64,000 bases of DNA from Fluviicoccus sp. (lineage in GTDB: Bacteria > Pseudomonadota > Gammaproteobacteria > Pseudomonadales > Moraxellaceae), in the NCBI RefSeq assembly GCF_030646115.1, contig NZ_JAUSMX010000015.1, forward strand, positions 62,001-126,000, given 5' to 3'. Positions 9,355 to 18,343 of this stretch are shown here, piece after piece; position 1 is the stretch's first letter, and each line of letters starts with the position of its first letter. Under the pieces are notes generated by a model that made no database searches, had not been told where the DNA came from, and saw only the letters and a list, made by a program, of their open reading frames with translations. The position numbers and the translations under genes are program-made.

Positions 9355-9660
9355 TTATTCCTCCCCGCCCGGCGACACTCGCATCCGACGGCGGAATTCG
9401 CGCGGCGAGATCCCCGTCCACTGTTCAAACGCATGCGTAAAACTGCTGGGAATGCTGTAGCCCAACTGATACGCAATCTCCTGGCAACTGGTCGAGGTCC
9501 CGGTCAGCAGCAACACTGCCAGCAAACGCTTGTTTTCCTGCGCCAACTCCGTAAAGGTGCAATCCTCTTCCAGTAACTTGCGTTTCAGCGTCCGCCCCGA
9601 CATGTTCAGCAGCGCGGCAACGTCCTCCAGCCCGGGTGTCAGATGAGTTGAGGTAAACGC
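9355..9660 (-). pseudogene. AraC-family regulator, C-terminal remnant
   Basis: Only the DNA-binding domain remains: two helix-turn-helix blocks (LEDVAALLNMSGRTLKRKL and CQEIAYQLGYSIPSSFTHAFEQW) ending in GISPREFRRRMRV. A complete relative would have about 230 more residues to the right, but there the sequence switches at about 9660 directly into the start of a divergent metal-dependent hydrolase fragment. The open frame continues to 9732, but those codons are antisense to the hydrolase fragment. A single deletion that removed the AraC front half, the shared promoter region and perhaps the first hydrolase codons would explain this. Confidence 0.7.
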
Positions 9661-9661
9661 C

Positions 9662-10331
9662 ATGAACGAGAACCAGATCCGTGACTTCATGACCCAGGAA
9701 GCCCGCAAGACCAACGGCGCCAGCATCGGCATTCCGGCGCGGCTGATGGATTTCCCCCTGCCGGAGGGCAGTCCCGCCTATGCCTTTTTTGGCGGCAACG
9801 CGCTGGCCTCATCGCTGTTCGCCGTGTTCTCCGCCATCTTCCCGCCGGGAGAGCGCTTCTTTGTGGAATCAGCAGCTGGCCTGCACCAGTTTCATGGAGC
9901 ACTTCACCGCACACTTGGCCGAGCAATGGCTGACCCATGAGGAATTCCTCGCCACCACCGATCCGCAGATGCAAAAGCTGTGGTACTGGCATGCCCTTGA
10001 AGAGCTGGAACACAAGTCGGTGGCCTTTGACGTACATGCCAGGGTCAGTGCGTCGCCCTACCGGGAGCGGGTGCTGGCCGGGCCGCGGTGCTGTGCGCGC
10101 TGCTGCCAGGGATCGCCTTCAGTCTGTTCTGGCTGGTGGCGAAGCAGGGGGAGGCGCTGGCGCTGCGGGAACACCGGCGCGGTTTCAAGTCGCTGCTGGG
10201 GCGCAAGGGCTTTATCAGCACCGTACTGGCACGGGTGCCGGAATATTTCGCCCGCGACTTTCATCCCTCACAGCAGGAAACCCGCCAGTTGGAGCTGCAG
10301 TGGCGGGAGCGTTTGTTTGGCAGGCAAGGTG
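9662..10331 (+). pseudogene. metal-dependent hydrolase (PF10118 family), broken copy
   Basis: Three pieces of one family protein lie in sequence but not in one frame. Bases 9662 to about 9870 encode the front (LPEGSPAYAFFGGNALASSL, then FPPGERFFVES). Then about 80 residues seen in the intact relative at 41412-42281 are missing, and the reading resumes in another frame at about 9876 (CTSFMEHFTAHLAEQWL, WYWHALEELEHKSVAFDVH). Near 10080 the frame shifts again to 10088-10330 (RGFKSLLGRKGF, ARDFHPSQQETRQLEL). So there is one internal deletion and at least two frame changes; no functional protein is expected. Confidence 0.75.
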
Positions 10332-10629
10332 AACTCAATGACTATTTCCGCAACCGGAGCGCCGTGCAGAAGGCGGCTGGCGTAGCGGCTTTCCTGATGA
10401 TGCCTGCCGGTGTCCCCATGCCGCCCAGACCCCGGCCGGCGAGGACGCTGGCGCAGTTATCGAGCCGGGCAGGATCATGAAGCCCGCTGGCTCCGGGCCT
10501 TGCGAGCCGTGACCCCGCACCCGGCGGAGCCGGATCACAGCGGACTGCGCCGGGCTCTACTGCACGGTGTCATGGTCTGGACACAGCAGTGGTATTGCCA
10601 GAATGAGGAGCAGCCGATAATAAAATGAC
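10332..10629. other. about 300 bases without a recognisable gene
   Basis: This stretch follows the broken hydrolase and precedes the stop of the hybrid kinase. Short open frames exist but none has family-like sequence. It probably contains further decayed sequence from the deleted neighbourhood; no terminator hairpin with a T run was found. Confidence 0.4.
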
Positions 10630-13600
10630 CTACCGTGCCTGATTGTTAAGCCAGATGCTCGCTTGGGCGTAAGCATCATCCAGTTCTGTCAGCAGTGCCG
10701 GAATCCCTGTTTGTTTAGTCTCATCTGTTGCGGTGAACTCCAGAGTCTTGCAGAGCTCGGACATGCTCACCAAGCCCATGGTTGCCGCACCGCTCTTTAG
10801 TTTGTGTGCATGGAATGAAACGGCTTCGTAGTCCTGTTTCCGGACGGAAGCGTTAAGTTCCTGCAGCGAATCAGGCGTATTTGACAAATAGTTGGCAATA
10901 AACCCATCCAGAATCGGCGGCTGGCCAGGCCTTTGCAGCTGCCTGATCATATCCAGCCGGGTGACATCATATTCGTAAAGGCTGGATGTGGACTCATGAC
11001 GGTCCTTCTCGACATTGACCGGGCTGGGAATATCCGTGTAACCGGCAACACGGTCGTGACCCTGAATACTGGCTGGCAGCCAGCGCGCCAAGACTTCCCG
11101 GAGTTGCCTGCTGTCAAAAGGCTTGGCCAGGTAGTCGTCCATTCCTGCGTTCAGACAGCGCTGTTTGTCCTCGGCCATGGCGTGTGCGGTCAGAGCCACA
11201 ATCGGTGTGCGGAGCCCGGAATTCCCGGCATACGCCTCTTGCATCCGGATCGACCGCGTTGCCTGGTAGCCATCCATTCCAGGCATCTGGCCGTCCATCA
11301 GGATCAAATCAAACGGTTGCTTGCGAAACCATTCCACGGCGCCGATACCGGTATCCGTCAGAATGACCTGCCCGCCCAAGCTTTCCAGAATGGCAGCTAC
11401 ATACTGCTGGTTCAAGAGGTTGTCTTCGGCCACCAGAATCGTTTTTCCGGCCAGCATGTCGACAGAAGCCTGCGAGGCCATGGCGGTTGCCTGACGGTCA
11501 TCCGCGAGTACCAATGGCCATAATGCGGCATAAAAGCGGTAACGGTTCAGCGGAAGAATCACATTGCCGATTTCCGGGGAAGTGATTGAGCCCGGCCCCA
11601 TCGCCACCAGGCGCAAATCCGGAAAACGATCCCTGATGGATTGCCATGCCGCGCCTGAGTCGTCCTGCATCAGACGCCAACTAATCAGGCAGCAATCAAA
11701 AGGCCGGTTTAATGCCGCTTCACTTAATAGCCGTATTGCTTCCATGCAGTTACCGGCATAGGTCACTGTCTGTCCCCATGCCTTCAGCAGGGACTCACAG
11801 GCCCGATACATCATGGTTGTCTCAGCCACCACCAGATACCTGGATGGAAGTTGGGATGGGTACTCCTCCAACCACTCTGGAGCAGAGTTGGATTCATGTA
11901 CCATCTTGAGCGGTAAGAAGACCGTGAATGTTGAGCCTTTCCCCGGCTCTGACTGCAGGGAAACATGGCCTCCCATAGCCTCCGCAATCTGTCTGACTAT
12001 GGTGAGACCAAGACCCGTTCCGCCAAAACGCCGTGTGGTGGAGTCATCCGCCTGGCTGAAGGGTTCAAAGATCAGTTCCTGTTTCTCCGGTGGAATTCCG
12101 ATGCCGGTATCCATGATGCCAAAGGAAATTCCGCCTTCCGGTGGTTTTCGCAATGACAACACCACCTGGCCTTTGGAAGTGAATTTTATAGCGTTACTCA
12201 ACAGATTCAGCAGTATTTGCTTCACTCGTTTTTCATCGCACAAAAAAGACCAATCAATCCGATAGTCGATGTCCTGAACCAGCGTCAGGTGGCTTTCAAA
12301 CGCTTTCGAGGCGCAGGTGTCCAACACATCTTCAATCAAGTCAACCAGATCAATCTCGCGGGACTCCAACTGTATTTTTCCGGACTCCAGTTTGGAGACA
12401 TCGAGGATGTCATCGATAAGCAGCAACATGTGCTTGCCGGCTTTGCGCAACTGCGCCATCAAACGGGACTGGTTTTCGGTCAGTCGCGCTGCCTCCATCA
12501 GTTCGGCCAACCCCAGGATTCCATGCAAGGGGGTGCGCAGCTCATGGCTCATATTGGTCATGAAACGCTGACGCGTTAAGCTGGCGCTTTCCAGCTCCCG
12601 GGCGCGAATCTCTGTTTCCAGTGCTTCATGCTCAATCAGCAGATTTCGTTCGTGTAACTTTTCCTGTTCGGTGATGTCTCGCACCACCAAAATAAACCCT
12701 TGGGAGGTTGATCGGCTGACCCAGGTGGATGCAGAAATTTCAATGACTTCCCCGAAGCGGCTCTGATACATGTTCCAGCGTGCGCTGGGGTTTTTCAGCA
12801 ATGTCCGCATCAGTTCGACGGCTTCACTTTCGGACACATTGAAAAGCTGGAGCAGACTGGCGCCGATCGGAGACAACGGGCTGTTCAAGGCCTTGACTGC
12901 GGCGCTATTGGCAAATTCGAGCTTGGCATTGCGATCGAATACAAAGACCATGTCCAATTGTGAGTCCATGATCCCGGTAAGCATGTCCCGATCCACGGTT
13001 GACCGTTGCAAAGCCATGGCCATGCCCTCCAGCGCCATGGCCAGTTTGGCAAACTCTCCCGGCGCATACGCTAACTCCGCATCAAAGCGGCCCAAGGCAT
13101 ATTCGGAAGAAAGATCCTCGATGGCGTCAATAGCCCTGAGATTCTGATAACTGTAGTAGGCGAAGAAGCATGCCATCACAATGACGGCGACCACGAAAAA
13201 TACGGTTAAGCGTCGGGCCCAGACCTGCCGGTCCTGGTGTATTGCCTGTATATAAGTCGCGATTTCATGGTTTTCGTCCGCTATGATTTTCTCCAGTCGC
13301 GGGTCAAAGTACATATTGACCCACCCCTCCCATGTCGAAATTGTCAATAGCAGCATTTTTTTGCCATCGATATCCGTGGACTGGAATACCGGACCCAGAT
13401 CTTTCTGCTGCCGCTTCAGAAACCGGTCAATCGCATGGAGATCACGTACTTCTTCGCCGGCGTTGTCGGTCTTCAGGCTGCTGGAGGAATAGAGGCCAAG
13501 CCAGTCCTCCACAATTTTTTGAGCCTCTTGGTTGCTGTCGTGGCATTGCTCCAAATAGATGTCCATATCGGTATCGGCATACATCAGACACTGACGTAAA

Positions 13601-13818
13601 CCACCCTGTACCGTGTTGTTCAGCCTCCAGCCCAGGACCATCTCGCTCACGGACTGGTCAAGACGGCCTATGAGTGATTCGGTGCTCTTTTCGGCTGCAA
13701 GAATGATCAACTGGAAACAGGCCAGAAACAACACCAGCAGCATGATGCCGGCAATCGACTGAAAGCGGAGGGAGCCGGCTTTCAGGCGTGGCAGCATTCG
13801 GAGGAACCTGTTTGACAT
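10630..13818 (-). CDS. membrane hybrid sensor histidine kinase with PAS, two receivers and HPt, 1062 aa
   Basis: Order of parts: membrane helix (about 18-40), a periplasmic region of about 160 residues, second membrane helix (about 203-225), HAMP-like linker, PAS domain (about 275-390), dimerisation domain with phospho-His in NMSHELRTPLHG (about residue 425), ATPase domain (GIMDTGIGIPPEKQE, GGTGLGLTI), a degenerate receiver whose Asp position is occupied by Ser (DCCLISWRL), a normal receiver (phospho-Asp in LILMDGQMPG, about 842) and a C-terminal HPt domain (HAHKLKSGAA, His about 1005). This is a full BarA/EvgS-like phosphorelay in one chain. The start at ATG 13818 is chosen because an earlier start would run back into the preceding regulator gene. 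It lies 115 bases downstream of that gene and is probably co-transcribed with it. Confidence 0.88.
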   Translation of the reverse strand: MSNRFLRMLPRLKAGSLRFQSIAGIMLLVLFLACFQLIILAAEKSTESLIGRLDQSVSEMVLGWRLNNTVQGGLRQCLMYADTDMDIYLEQCHDSNQEAQKIVEDWLGLYSSSSLKTDNAGEEVRDLHAIDRFLKRQQKDLGPVFQSTDIDGKKMLLLTISTWEGWVNMYFDPRLEKIIADENHEIATYIQAIHQDRQVWARRLTVFFVVAVIVMACFFAYYSYQNLRAIDAIEDLSSEYALGRFDAELAYAPGEFAKLAMALEGMAMALQRSTVDRDMLTGIMDSQLDMVFVFDRNAKLEFANSAAVKALNSPLSPIGASLLQLFNVSESEAVELMRTLLKNPSARWNMYQSRFGEVIEISASTWVSRSTSQGFILVVRDITEQEKLHERNLLIEHEALETEIRARELESASLTRQRFMTNMSHELRTPLHGILGLAELMEAARLTENQSRLMAQLRKAGKHMLLLIDDILDVSKLESGKIQLESREIDLVDLIEDVLDTCASKAFESHLTLVQDIDYRIDWSFLCDEKRVKQILLNLLSNAIKFTSKGQVVLSLRKPPEGGISFGIMDTGIGIPPEKQELIFEPFSQADDSTTRRFGGTGLGLTIVRQIAEAMGGHVSLQSEPGKGSTFTVFLPLKMVHESNSAPEWLEEYPSQLPSRYLVVAETTMMYRACESLLKAWGQTVTYAGNCMEAIRLLSEAALNRPFDCCLISWRLMQDDSGAAWQSIRDRFPDLRLVAMGPGSITSPEIGNVILPLNRYRFYAALWPLVLADDRQATAMASQASVDMLAGKTILVAEDNLLNQQYVAAILESLGGQVILTDTGIGAVEWFRKQPFDLILMDGQMPGMDGYQATRSIRMQEAYAGNSGLRTPIVALTAHAMAEDKQRCLNAGMDDYLAKPFDSRQLREVLARWLPASIQGHDRVAGYTDIPSPVNVEKDRHESTSSLYEYDVTRLDMIRQLQRPGQPPILDGFIANYLSNTPDSLQELNASVRKQDYEAVSFHAHKLKSGAATMGLVSMSELCKTLEFTATDETKQTGIPALLTELDDAYAQASIWLNNQAR

Positions 13819-13933
13819 CGGCAGCCTGCAAGAAATGGAAGCAATCGGCAGCCAGCCCATTACGTCCGCCGGGCGGTAACTAGCCCTGATCCAGCCCGAC
13901 GCACAACGGAGCGCGGTGGCTGCGTATATCTGG

Positions 13934-14692
13934 TTAAGCGCTGTATGGCGGAAGCTCTCGTACGCATAGAAATATCCCGCCGCTATCGCTGTCAGAAATA
14001 ATGACGACATCGATTGATCTGACTGAACCGTCCTGTGCTTTCAAGTCATACTGCAACCGCTGACGGCTGTTCTGACGGCGGGCAAGCTCCACCGCCTCCA
14101 GCATTGATGAACTGATCTCCTGCGGGAAAAAACTTTCCAGCCGGTTCAGTTTCAGTGACAGGCCTTCCCATTGGAGCGCCTGTCCCAAATCACCCGGCTT
14201 CAAATCAATAATCCGGTCCTCAAGAGACAGCGAAAAGATGCTGTCCGGCAATCCCATCGCCACCTGATTGCTTGTGCTGTGCTGACGCCGTTCAGACTTC
14301 AGTGCATGGCTGCTGTTGATCCAGAAATCCACTTGATGGGCAAGCAGCAGCCAGTTGATAGGCTTGGTGACGAATTCATCAGCCCCGGCCAGAAATGCTT
14401 CCGTAATGGCAGAGTCATCTTCCAGACCGGTCACCATGACGATGGGTATGGAATGGTCACGATCCATTTCCCTGATACCCTGACAGGCCTCATAGCCATT
14501 CATGACAGGCATCCGGATGTCCAGCATCACCAGATCAACATCGTGGAGCCGGAAAAGTTCCAGCGCTTCCTTGCCATCAGCAGCTTCCAGTACATCAAGG
14601 CCTTTATTTTCCAGAGCCATTCGCATTAATGAGCGGATGGCATCATCATCGTCCGCAACGATTACTTTCGGATTATTGTTGTTCATGCTCAT
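13934..14692 (-). CDS. response regulator with receiver and PAS-like domain, 252 aa
   Basis: The receiver spans about residues 8-125 (acidic pocket VADDDD, phospho-Asp 58 in LVMLDIRMP, Lys in EFVTKPIN). The rest has a PAS-like pattern (IFSLSLEDRIIDLKPGDLG, ending in GGIFLCVREL) and no DNA-binding or enzymatic output domain. It therefore probably acts by protein contact, perhaps with the hybrid kinase encoded next. It is the first gene of the minus-strand pair, and is divergent from the TonB-dependent receptor gene. Confidence 0.85.
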   Translation of the reverse strand: MSMNNNNPKVIVADDDDAIRSLMRMALENKGLDVLEAADGKEALELFRLHDVDLVMLDIRMPVMNGYEACQGIREMDRDHSIPIVMVTGLEDDSAITEAFLAGADEFVTKPINWLLLAHQVDFWINSSHALKSERRQHSTSNQVAMGLPDSIFSLSLEDRIIDLKPGDLGQALQWEGLSLKLNRLESFFPQEISSSMLEAVELARRQNSRQRLQYDLKAQDGSVRSIDVVIISDSDSGGIFLCVRELPPYSA

Positions 14693-14719
14693 AGCTCGCT
14701 TACCCTTCGATTGCTGTTT

Positions 14720-14736
14720 ACCGGATGCCGTCCGGT
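14720..14736. promoter_or_regulatory. inverted repeat upstream of the response regulator, operator candidate
   Basis: ACCGGA and TCCGGT form a perfect 6-base inverted repeat with 5 bases between them, centred about 36 bases before the ATG of the regulator gene, in the AT-rich divergent promoter region. No U run follows on either strand, so a protein-binding site is more likely than a terminator. The binding protein is unknown. Confidence 0.3.
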
Positions 14737-14982
14737 TATGATTTTCAATTTACTCATCTTACACACAGTGTTAATGATCTAAAAGTCAAATTATTCCTGA
14801 ACTCCTTAACGGTTGTGAATTTTTCAGGTCAGACTGCTTATCCAAAAAAATACACCGAGCGCTCTGTAAATTAACAATTAATTGACGATTGATTTCGATA
14901 ATGCAAAATCATTTGATATCCGTCCATGCCCCGCAGGCAGCGTGATTATTAATCAAGCCTGAGCAGGCAGGAAATCTGCGAC

Positions 14983-16986
14983 ATGTTCACCTACCATAAT
15001 ACGATGTTATGCGGGTTGTTAATCCCGATAATACTTTGGCCGGCTGCGGCTACGGCTGACTTTGACGATCTTTCACTGGAGACGTTGACCAGCGTCTCTG
15101 TCATGACGGCTTCACGCTTTGCCCAACCCGAGTGGGAGGCACCGGCAGCGATTACGGTTATTGACCGGCAGACCATCGCTGCTAATGGTTGGCGTACGCT
15201 GGCTGACATCATTCAGGCGCTGCCGGGTTTTGTCGGAGCCTCCGACGGGGTGTACTCCTACGCCGGAACGCGAGGAATATTTCTTCCCGGAGACTTCAAT
15301 TCGCGTTTTCTTTTGCAGATTAACGGCTTCCGGCTGAATGACAACATTGTTCAGCAGGCTATGATCGGGGAGGAGTTCCCACTGGATGTTGGGCTTATTG
15401 ACCGTGTCGAGTTTCTGGCTGGTCCCGGATCCCCTGTACAGGGTGCAAACGCCATGTTCGGGGTCATTAATGTCGTTACGCGCCGTGGTTCGGAGATGCC
15501 GGATTTCGAGGCGGCTGTGCGTGTATCCTCCGAAGGTTACAGCTCCGCTCAGATATCCGCCGTGCGGCAGCTGGCCGGCGGGGGCTTTCTGACAGCGTCT
15601 GCAGGGGGGAGCTATCTGCCTCCCGGCGAAGCCCGCTACGATGACCCCAACGGCGCCCTGGTCGATGTCAACGGACAAACCAGTGGAGGAGTGGCCAGCC
15701 ATGCGAATGATCTGCGAGGCATCCGGCTCTTTTTACGTTACGAGAACGACAACCTGGCCGTTTCGGCGCACTACGGATCCCGCGATATTTTCCCGGGCAA
15801 CTCGCCCTACGATGCGGTATTCAACTCACCTCAACGCCAAAAAGTCACGGACACCTTATGGAGCGTGAATGGCGTCTACGCCTTCACCCTCGCGAATGAT
15901 GCCATGGTTGAAACGCGTATGGATGCCTCAGGATACACATTTGATGCGCTGAGTCCCTATGCCGATCAGCCCGGCCGGCTTTACCTGAATCGCTATCTCT
16001 CCTCCGGATTCTGGGTTGGTGGTGATGTCCGTCTTCTCTATACCGGCCTCCGCAACCATGATCTCGTTGTTGGTGTGGAAGTCCAGCAGGACATTCGCGC
16101 GTTGCAGCATAACTACGATCTGGGGACGCCGATCAATGCCGAGTTCCGGACCGACCCCCGCGAACGGCAGTCAGGACTCTACGTTCAGGATCAGTGGCGT
16201 ATTGGCGATAGTTTTCGTTTCATCAGCGGTTTACGGCTGGATGCCGACTCAACGGCGGACAGTATGTTGAGCCCCCGGCTTGGACTGATTTACCGGCAGG
16301 ATGATGGCCTGATCGTCAAAGTGCTTGGCGCGCGGGCATTCCGCCCCGCCAACGATTACGAGCGCGAATACAATGACGGTATCCGCTATCTTGGCAACGC
16401 CAACCTGAGTCCTGAAACGCTGGATACGGGTGAAATAGTTCTGGAACAAGCTACCCGGCGTTATTCAGCGCGCATCTCCTTATACCGCTACGACTTTAGT
16501 AACCTGATTGTCTCTACCTCGTTGGCCAATGGGGGGCTTCAATTCCAGAATAATGCGCGTGTCCGGACCTATGGTGTGGAGGTCTCCGGGAGAACATCCC
16601 TTTCTGAGCGTTTAACGGTGGGCGGTTCTGTGGTCATGGCGCGTTCACGGGATATGACGTATACCTCGCCGGGCTACAGCCCCCATACCGTCCTCAAGCT
16701 GGACTTCGCATGCCGGCTCTCTCCTCAATGGAGCCTGACGGCCGAAGGGGGTTGGATATCCGCCACTCCATTGCAATGGCATGGAACATCCGTTCAATTG
16801 CCGGCACGAAGCAATCTGAACCTGACGTTAAGCAGGGTGCGATTGGTGCCTGGTCTGGATGCAACGCTCCGGATAGGCAATGTGTTCGGTGATAAAGATC
16901 CTGTCCCCACAACCGAAGAGGTTCCGATTCCAACGCTCCCTGGCGCAAAGCGTTTTGCGGAGGCTGGAGTGCGATATGCCTTTTAG
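14983..16986 (+). CDS. TonB-dependent outer-membrane receptor, 667 aa
   Basis: A signal peptide (to about residue 25) is followed by an N-terminal segment DDLSLETLTSVSVMTASR that resembles the TonB-box lead-in of this receptor group, a plug domain (about 50-165: ITVIDRQTIAANGWRTLADI, IDRVEFLAGPGSPVQGANAM, GVINVVTR) and a beta-barrel ending in FAEAGVRYAF with the C-terminal aromatic residue expected of outer-membrane proteins. A ribosome site (AGGA) lies before the ATG. The downstream YfiR-like gene starts 11 bases before this gene stops. Receptors of this subgroup often sit with DUF4154 proteins and sensor kinases, as here, so a sensing role is as likely as uptake. The ligand is unknown. Confidence 0.87.
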   Translation: MFTYHNTMLCGLLIPIILWPAAATADFDDLSLETLTSVSVMTASRFAQPEWEAPAAITVIDRQTIAANGWRTLADIIQALPGFVGASDGVYSYAGTRGIFLPGDFNSRFLLQINGFRLNDNIVQQAMIGEEFPLDVGLIDRVEFLAGPGSPVQGANAMFGVINVVTRRGSEMPDFEAAVRVSSEGYSSAQISAVRQLAGGGFLTASAGGSYLPPGEARYDDPNGALVDVNGQTSGGVASHANDLRGIRLFLRYENDNLAVSAHYGSRDIFPGNSPYDAVFNSPQRQKVTDTLWSVNGVYAFTLANDAMVETRMDASGYTFDALSPYADQPGRLYLNRYLSSGFWVGGDVRLLYTGLRNHDLVVGVEVQQDIRALQHNYDLGTPINAEFRTDPRERQSGLYVQDQWRIGDSFRFISGLRLDADSTADSMLSPRLGLIYRQDDGLIVKVLGARAFRPANDYEREYNDGIRYLGNANLSPETLDTGEIVLEQATRRYSARISLYRYDFSNLIVSTSLANGGLQFQNNARVRTYGVEVSGRTSLSERLTVGGSVVMARSRDMTYTSPGYSPHTVLKLDFACRLSPQWSLTAEGGWISATPLQWHGTSVQLPARSNLNLTLSRVRLVPGLDATLRIGNVFGDKDPVPTTEEVPIPTLPGAKRFAEAGVRYAF

Positions 16987-17497
16987 GCGTTACTTGTTGA
17001 TGTTGCTGGTATTGTGCTTTCTGGCGGGAAGGGCGGGAGGGGATGAAAGGCAGGATATCTACCGGGTGAAAACAGCGATGCTCTATTACTTCATGCTGTA
17101 TGTGACGTGGCCGTCGACTCCGGATGTCTTCACTTTATGTCATGCCGGTCAGCCGGAAGACATGAAAATTCAGCTTTCGTCCCTGGAACGGAAAAGCATT
17201 CGCGGTCACTCGATCAGTCTCAGGGACATCACTGGAGTTTCAAGCTTGCCCTCAACGTGCAACATGCTTCTGCTGGGGGGCGGGCAGACGCATCTTGAGG
17301 AGGCCTGGCTGGAAAAGGCCCGCGACCAGAGTGTTCTGACGATTTCCGAAAATGACAGCCGGTGGCGTAATGAAGTCATGATCCGCTTGCGATCGGATAA
17401 TGGTCAAGTCGGATTTGAGGTCAAACTCAAGGCGCTCTCCGGCAGTCCGTTGGTGTTTAACAGCAAGTTGCTGCGCTTGGCAGCCGGAACCTACTGA
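16976..17497 (+). CDS. YfiR-like (DUF4154) periplasmic protein, 173 aa
   Basis: A signal peptide (LLMLLVLCFLAGRAGG) is followed by the family pattern: YRVKTAMLYYFMLYVTWP near the start, a short Cys-containing strand, SIRGHSISLRDI, then a Cys in the middle (STCNMLLLGGG), and the C-terminal VGFEVKLKAL plus FNSKLLRLA. YfiR proteins are periplasmic regulators that restrain membrane signalling enzymes such as diguanylate cyclases. The start at ATG 16976 overlaps the receptor gene end, which implies coupled translation; earlier in-frame starts would have no signal peptide. Its partner could be the receptor or the hybrid kinase of this locus. Confidence 0.82.
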   Translation: MPFRRYLLMLLVLCFLAGRAGGDERQDIYRVKTAMLYYFMLYVTWPSTPDVFTLCHAGQPEDMKIQLSSLERKSIRGHSISLRDITGVSSLPSTCNMLLLGGGQTHLEEAWLEKARDQSVLTISENDSRWRNEVMIRLRSDNGQVGFEVKLKALSGSPLVFNSKLLRLAAGTY

Positions 17498-17551
17498 TTG
17501 ACGAATCCAGGATTCAGCAGTGGATTGGCTAATGAAATCAATATGTAATTG

Positions 17552-17570
17552 CCTCCGCTGAAGGGCGGAG
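17552..17570. other. short hairpin between YfiR-like gene and next ORF
   Basis: CTCCGC and GCGGAG can pair over a short loop. There is no T run after it, so a terminator is not supported; it could be an RNA processing or stability element. Confidence 0.3.
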
Positions 17571-17595
17571 CTACAAGAGTTCGAGGTATGGCAAC

Positions 17596-17931
17596 ATGGT
17601 GAAAAGCGTTCGGGTGATCGGCTGTATTTCCAGTCAGGTCAGGCAACAAATAGTATTTCGGTCCATGATCCGGATTTTCAGCCAAGGGCCGACCTCAAAC
17701 CTGAAAATGGAGTGGGCGTACAGTGATGAGGGGCCCTGTGATGTGCGAATCCTGGATCTGGATGACGACTCCAATCTGGAACTGGCCAGTGCAGGGGGGC
17801 CGGGAGTCTTGGCCTTCATCAGCAGCAATCCACAACGTCTTGAAGGCAGGGACTTTGCTCTCTCCAAACCCTTGCGCGGGCAGGATTTTCTGCAACTGCT
17901 GCAGCGACTGGAGTCGGTTGTGTCGTCCTGA
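17596..17931 (+). CDS. receiver-like small protein of unknown function, 111 aa
   Basis: No family is recognised with certainty. The layout resembles a degenerate receiver domain: a first beta strand VRVIGCIS, a central ILDLDDDSN where the phospho-Asp would sit, a strand GVLAFISSNP, and SKPLRGQDFLQLLQRL, which matches the Lys-Pro motif and last helix of response regulators. The paired acidic residues usual after strand 1 are missing, so phosphorylation is doubtful. A GAGG ribosome site lies 9 bases before the ATG. It follows the YfiR-like gene by about 100 bases, and probably belongs to the same sensory unit. Confidence 0.55.
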   Translation: MVKSVRVIGCISSQVRQQIVFRSMIRIFSQGPTSNLKMEWAYSDEGPCDVRILDLDDDSNLELASAGGPGVLAFISSNPQRLEGRDFALSKPLRGQDFLQLLQRLESVVSS

Positions 17932-18343
17932 GCCTGCCCGAGTCTGTGTTGAGCATCCAGTCTTTGATTTAGGTGATGAGACTATATCAGGGGGAAAACC
18001 ATAATGAAAAGCTTGAGCCTCAACCGCCATTGCCGGAAGTTATAAAAACTTCAACAAACACGCCAACCTTCTTGTGACGGCCTGGTTTACAGGTTATTAG
18101 TACACAACAAGACAATATATAAGCAGAACTCTACTGATAACACATGGATATCGGTAGGATTATTATTGTTTTAACGCTCGGGTATAAATGAAAAACAAAC
18201 ATCATCAAAGCCGGAAATTTAAATAGTTATCGATCAAATCAACAATCAGTATTTATTTAACGCAAAACAAACGTCAACTGGACTAGCCTACTAAAATAGT
18301 ATTTATTTTCACCATTACGCCACTTGCTGCAGAGTTTATTGCT
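17932..18343. other. 412-base AT-rich intergenic region
   Basis: No gene is seen apart from a 13-codon open frame at 18004-18045 (ATG, reading MKSLSLNRHCRKL) preceded by a GGGGGAA purine run, which is not supported further. The region is clearly richer in A and T than its surroundings and carries the repeats noted at 18248-18308; it most likely contains the promoter of the binding-protein gene at 18344. Confidence 0.5.
18248..18308. promoter_or_regulatory. paired AGTATTTATTT repeats and a small palindrome before the binding-protein gene
   Basis: AGTATTTATTT occurs at 18248-18258 and again at 18298-18308, 50 bases apart (nearly five helical turns), and the second copy overlaps the palindrome TACTA-AAA-TAGTA at 18289-18301. 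The nearest gene start is 18344. This could be a regulator site, but simple AT-rich sequence can give such matches by chance. Confidence 0.3.

Noticed and set aside
14760-14982. Promoter elements in the AT-rich region before the TonB receptor (for example TTGACG at 14882)
   Set aside because: No -10 box at suitable spacing matches well; the assignment would be a guess.
18004-18045. 13-codon open frame with a purine-rich stretch before it
   Set aside because: Too short, no homologue known to me and no conserved features; listed only as a remark in the intergenic entry.
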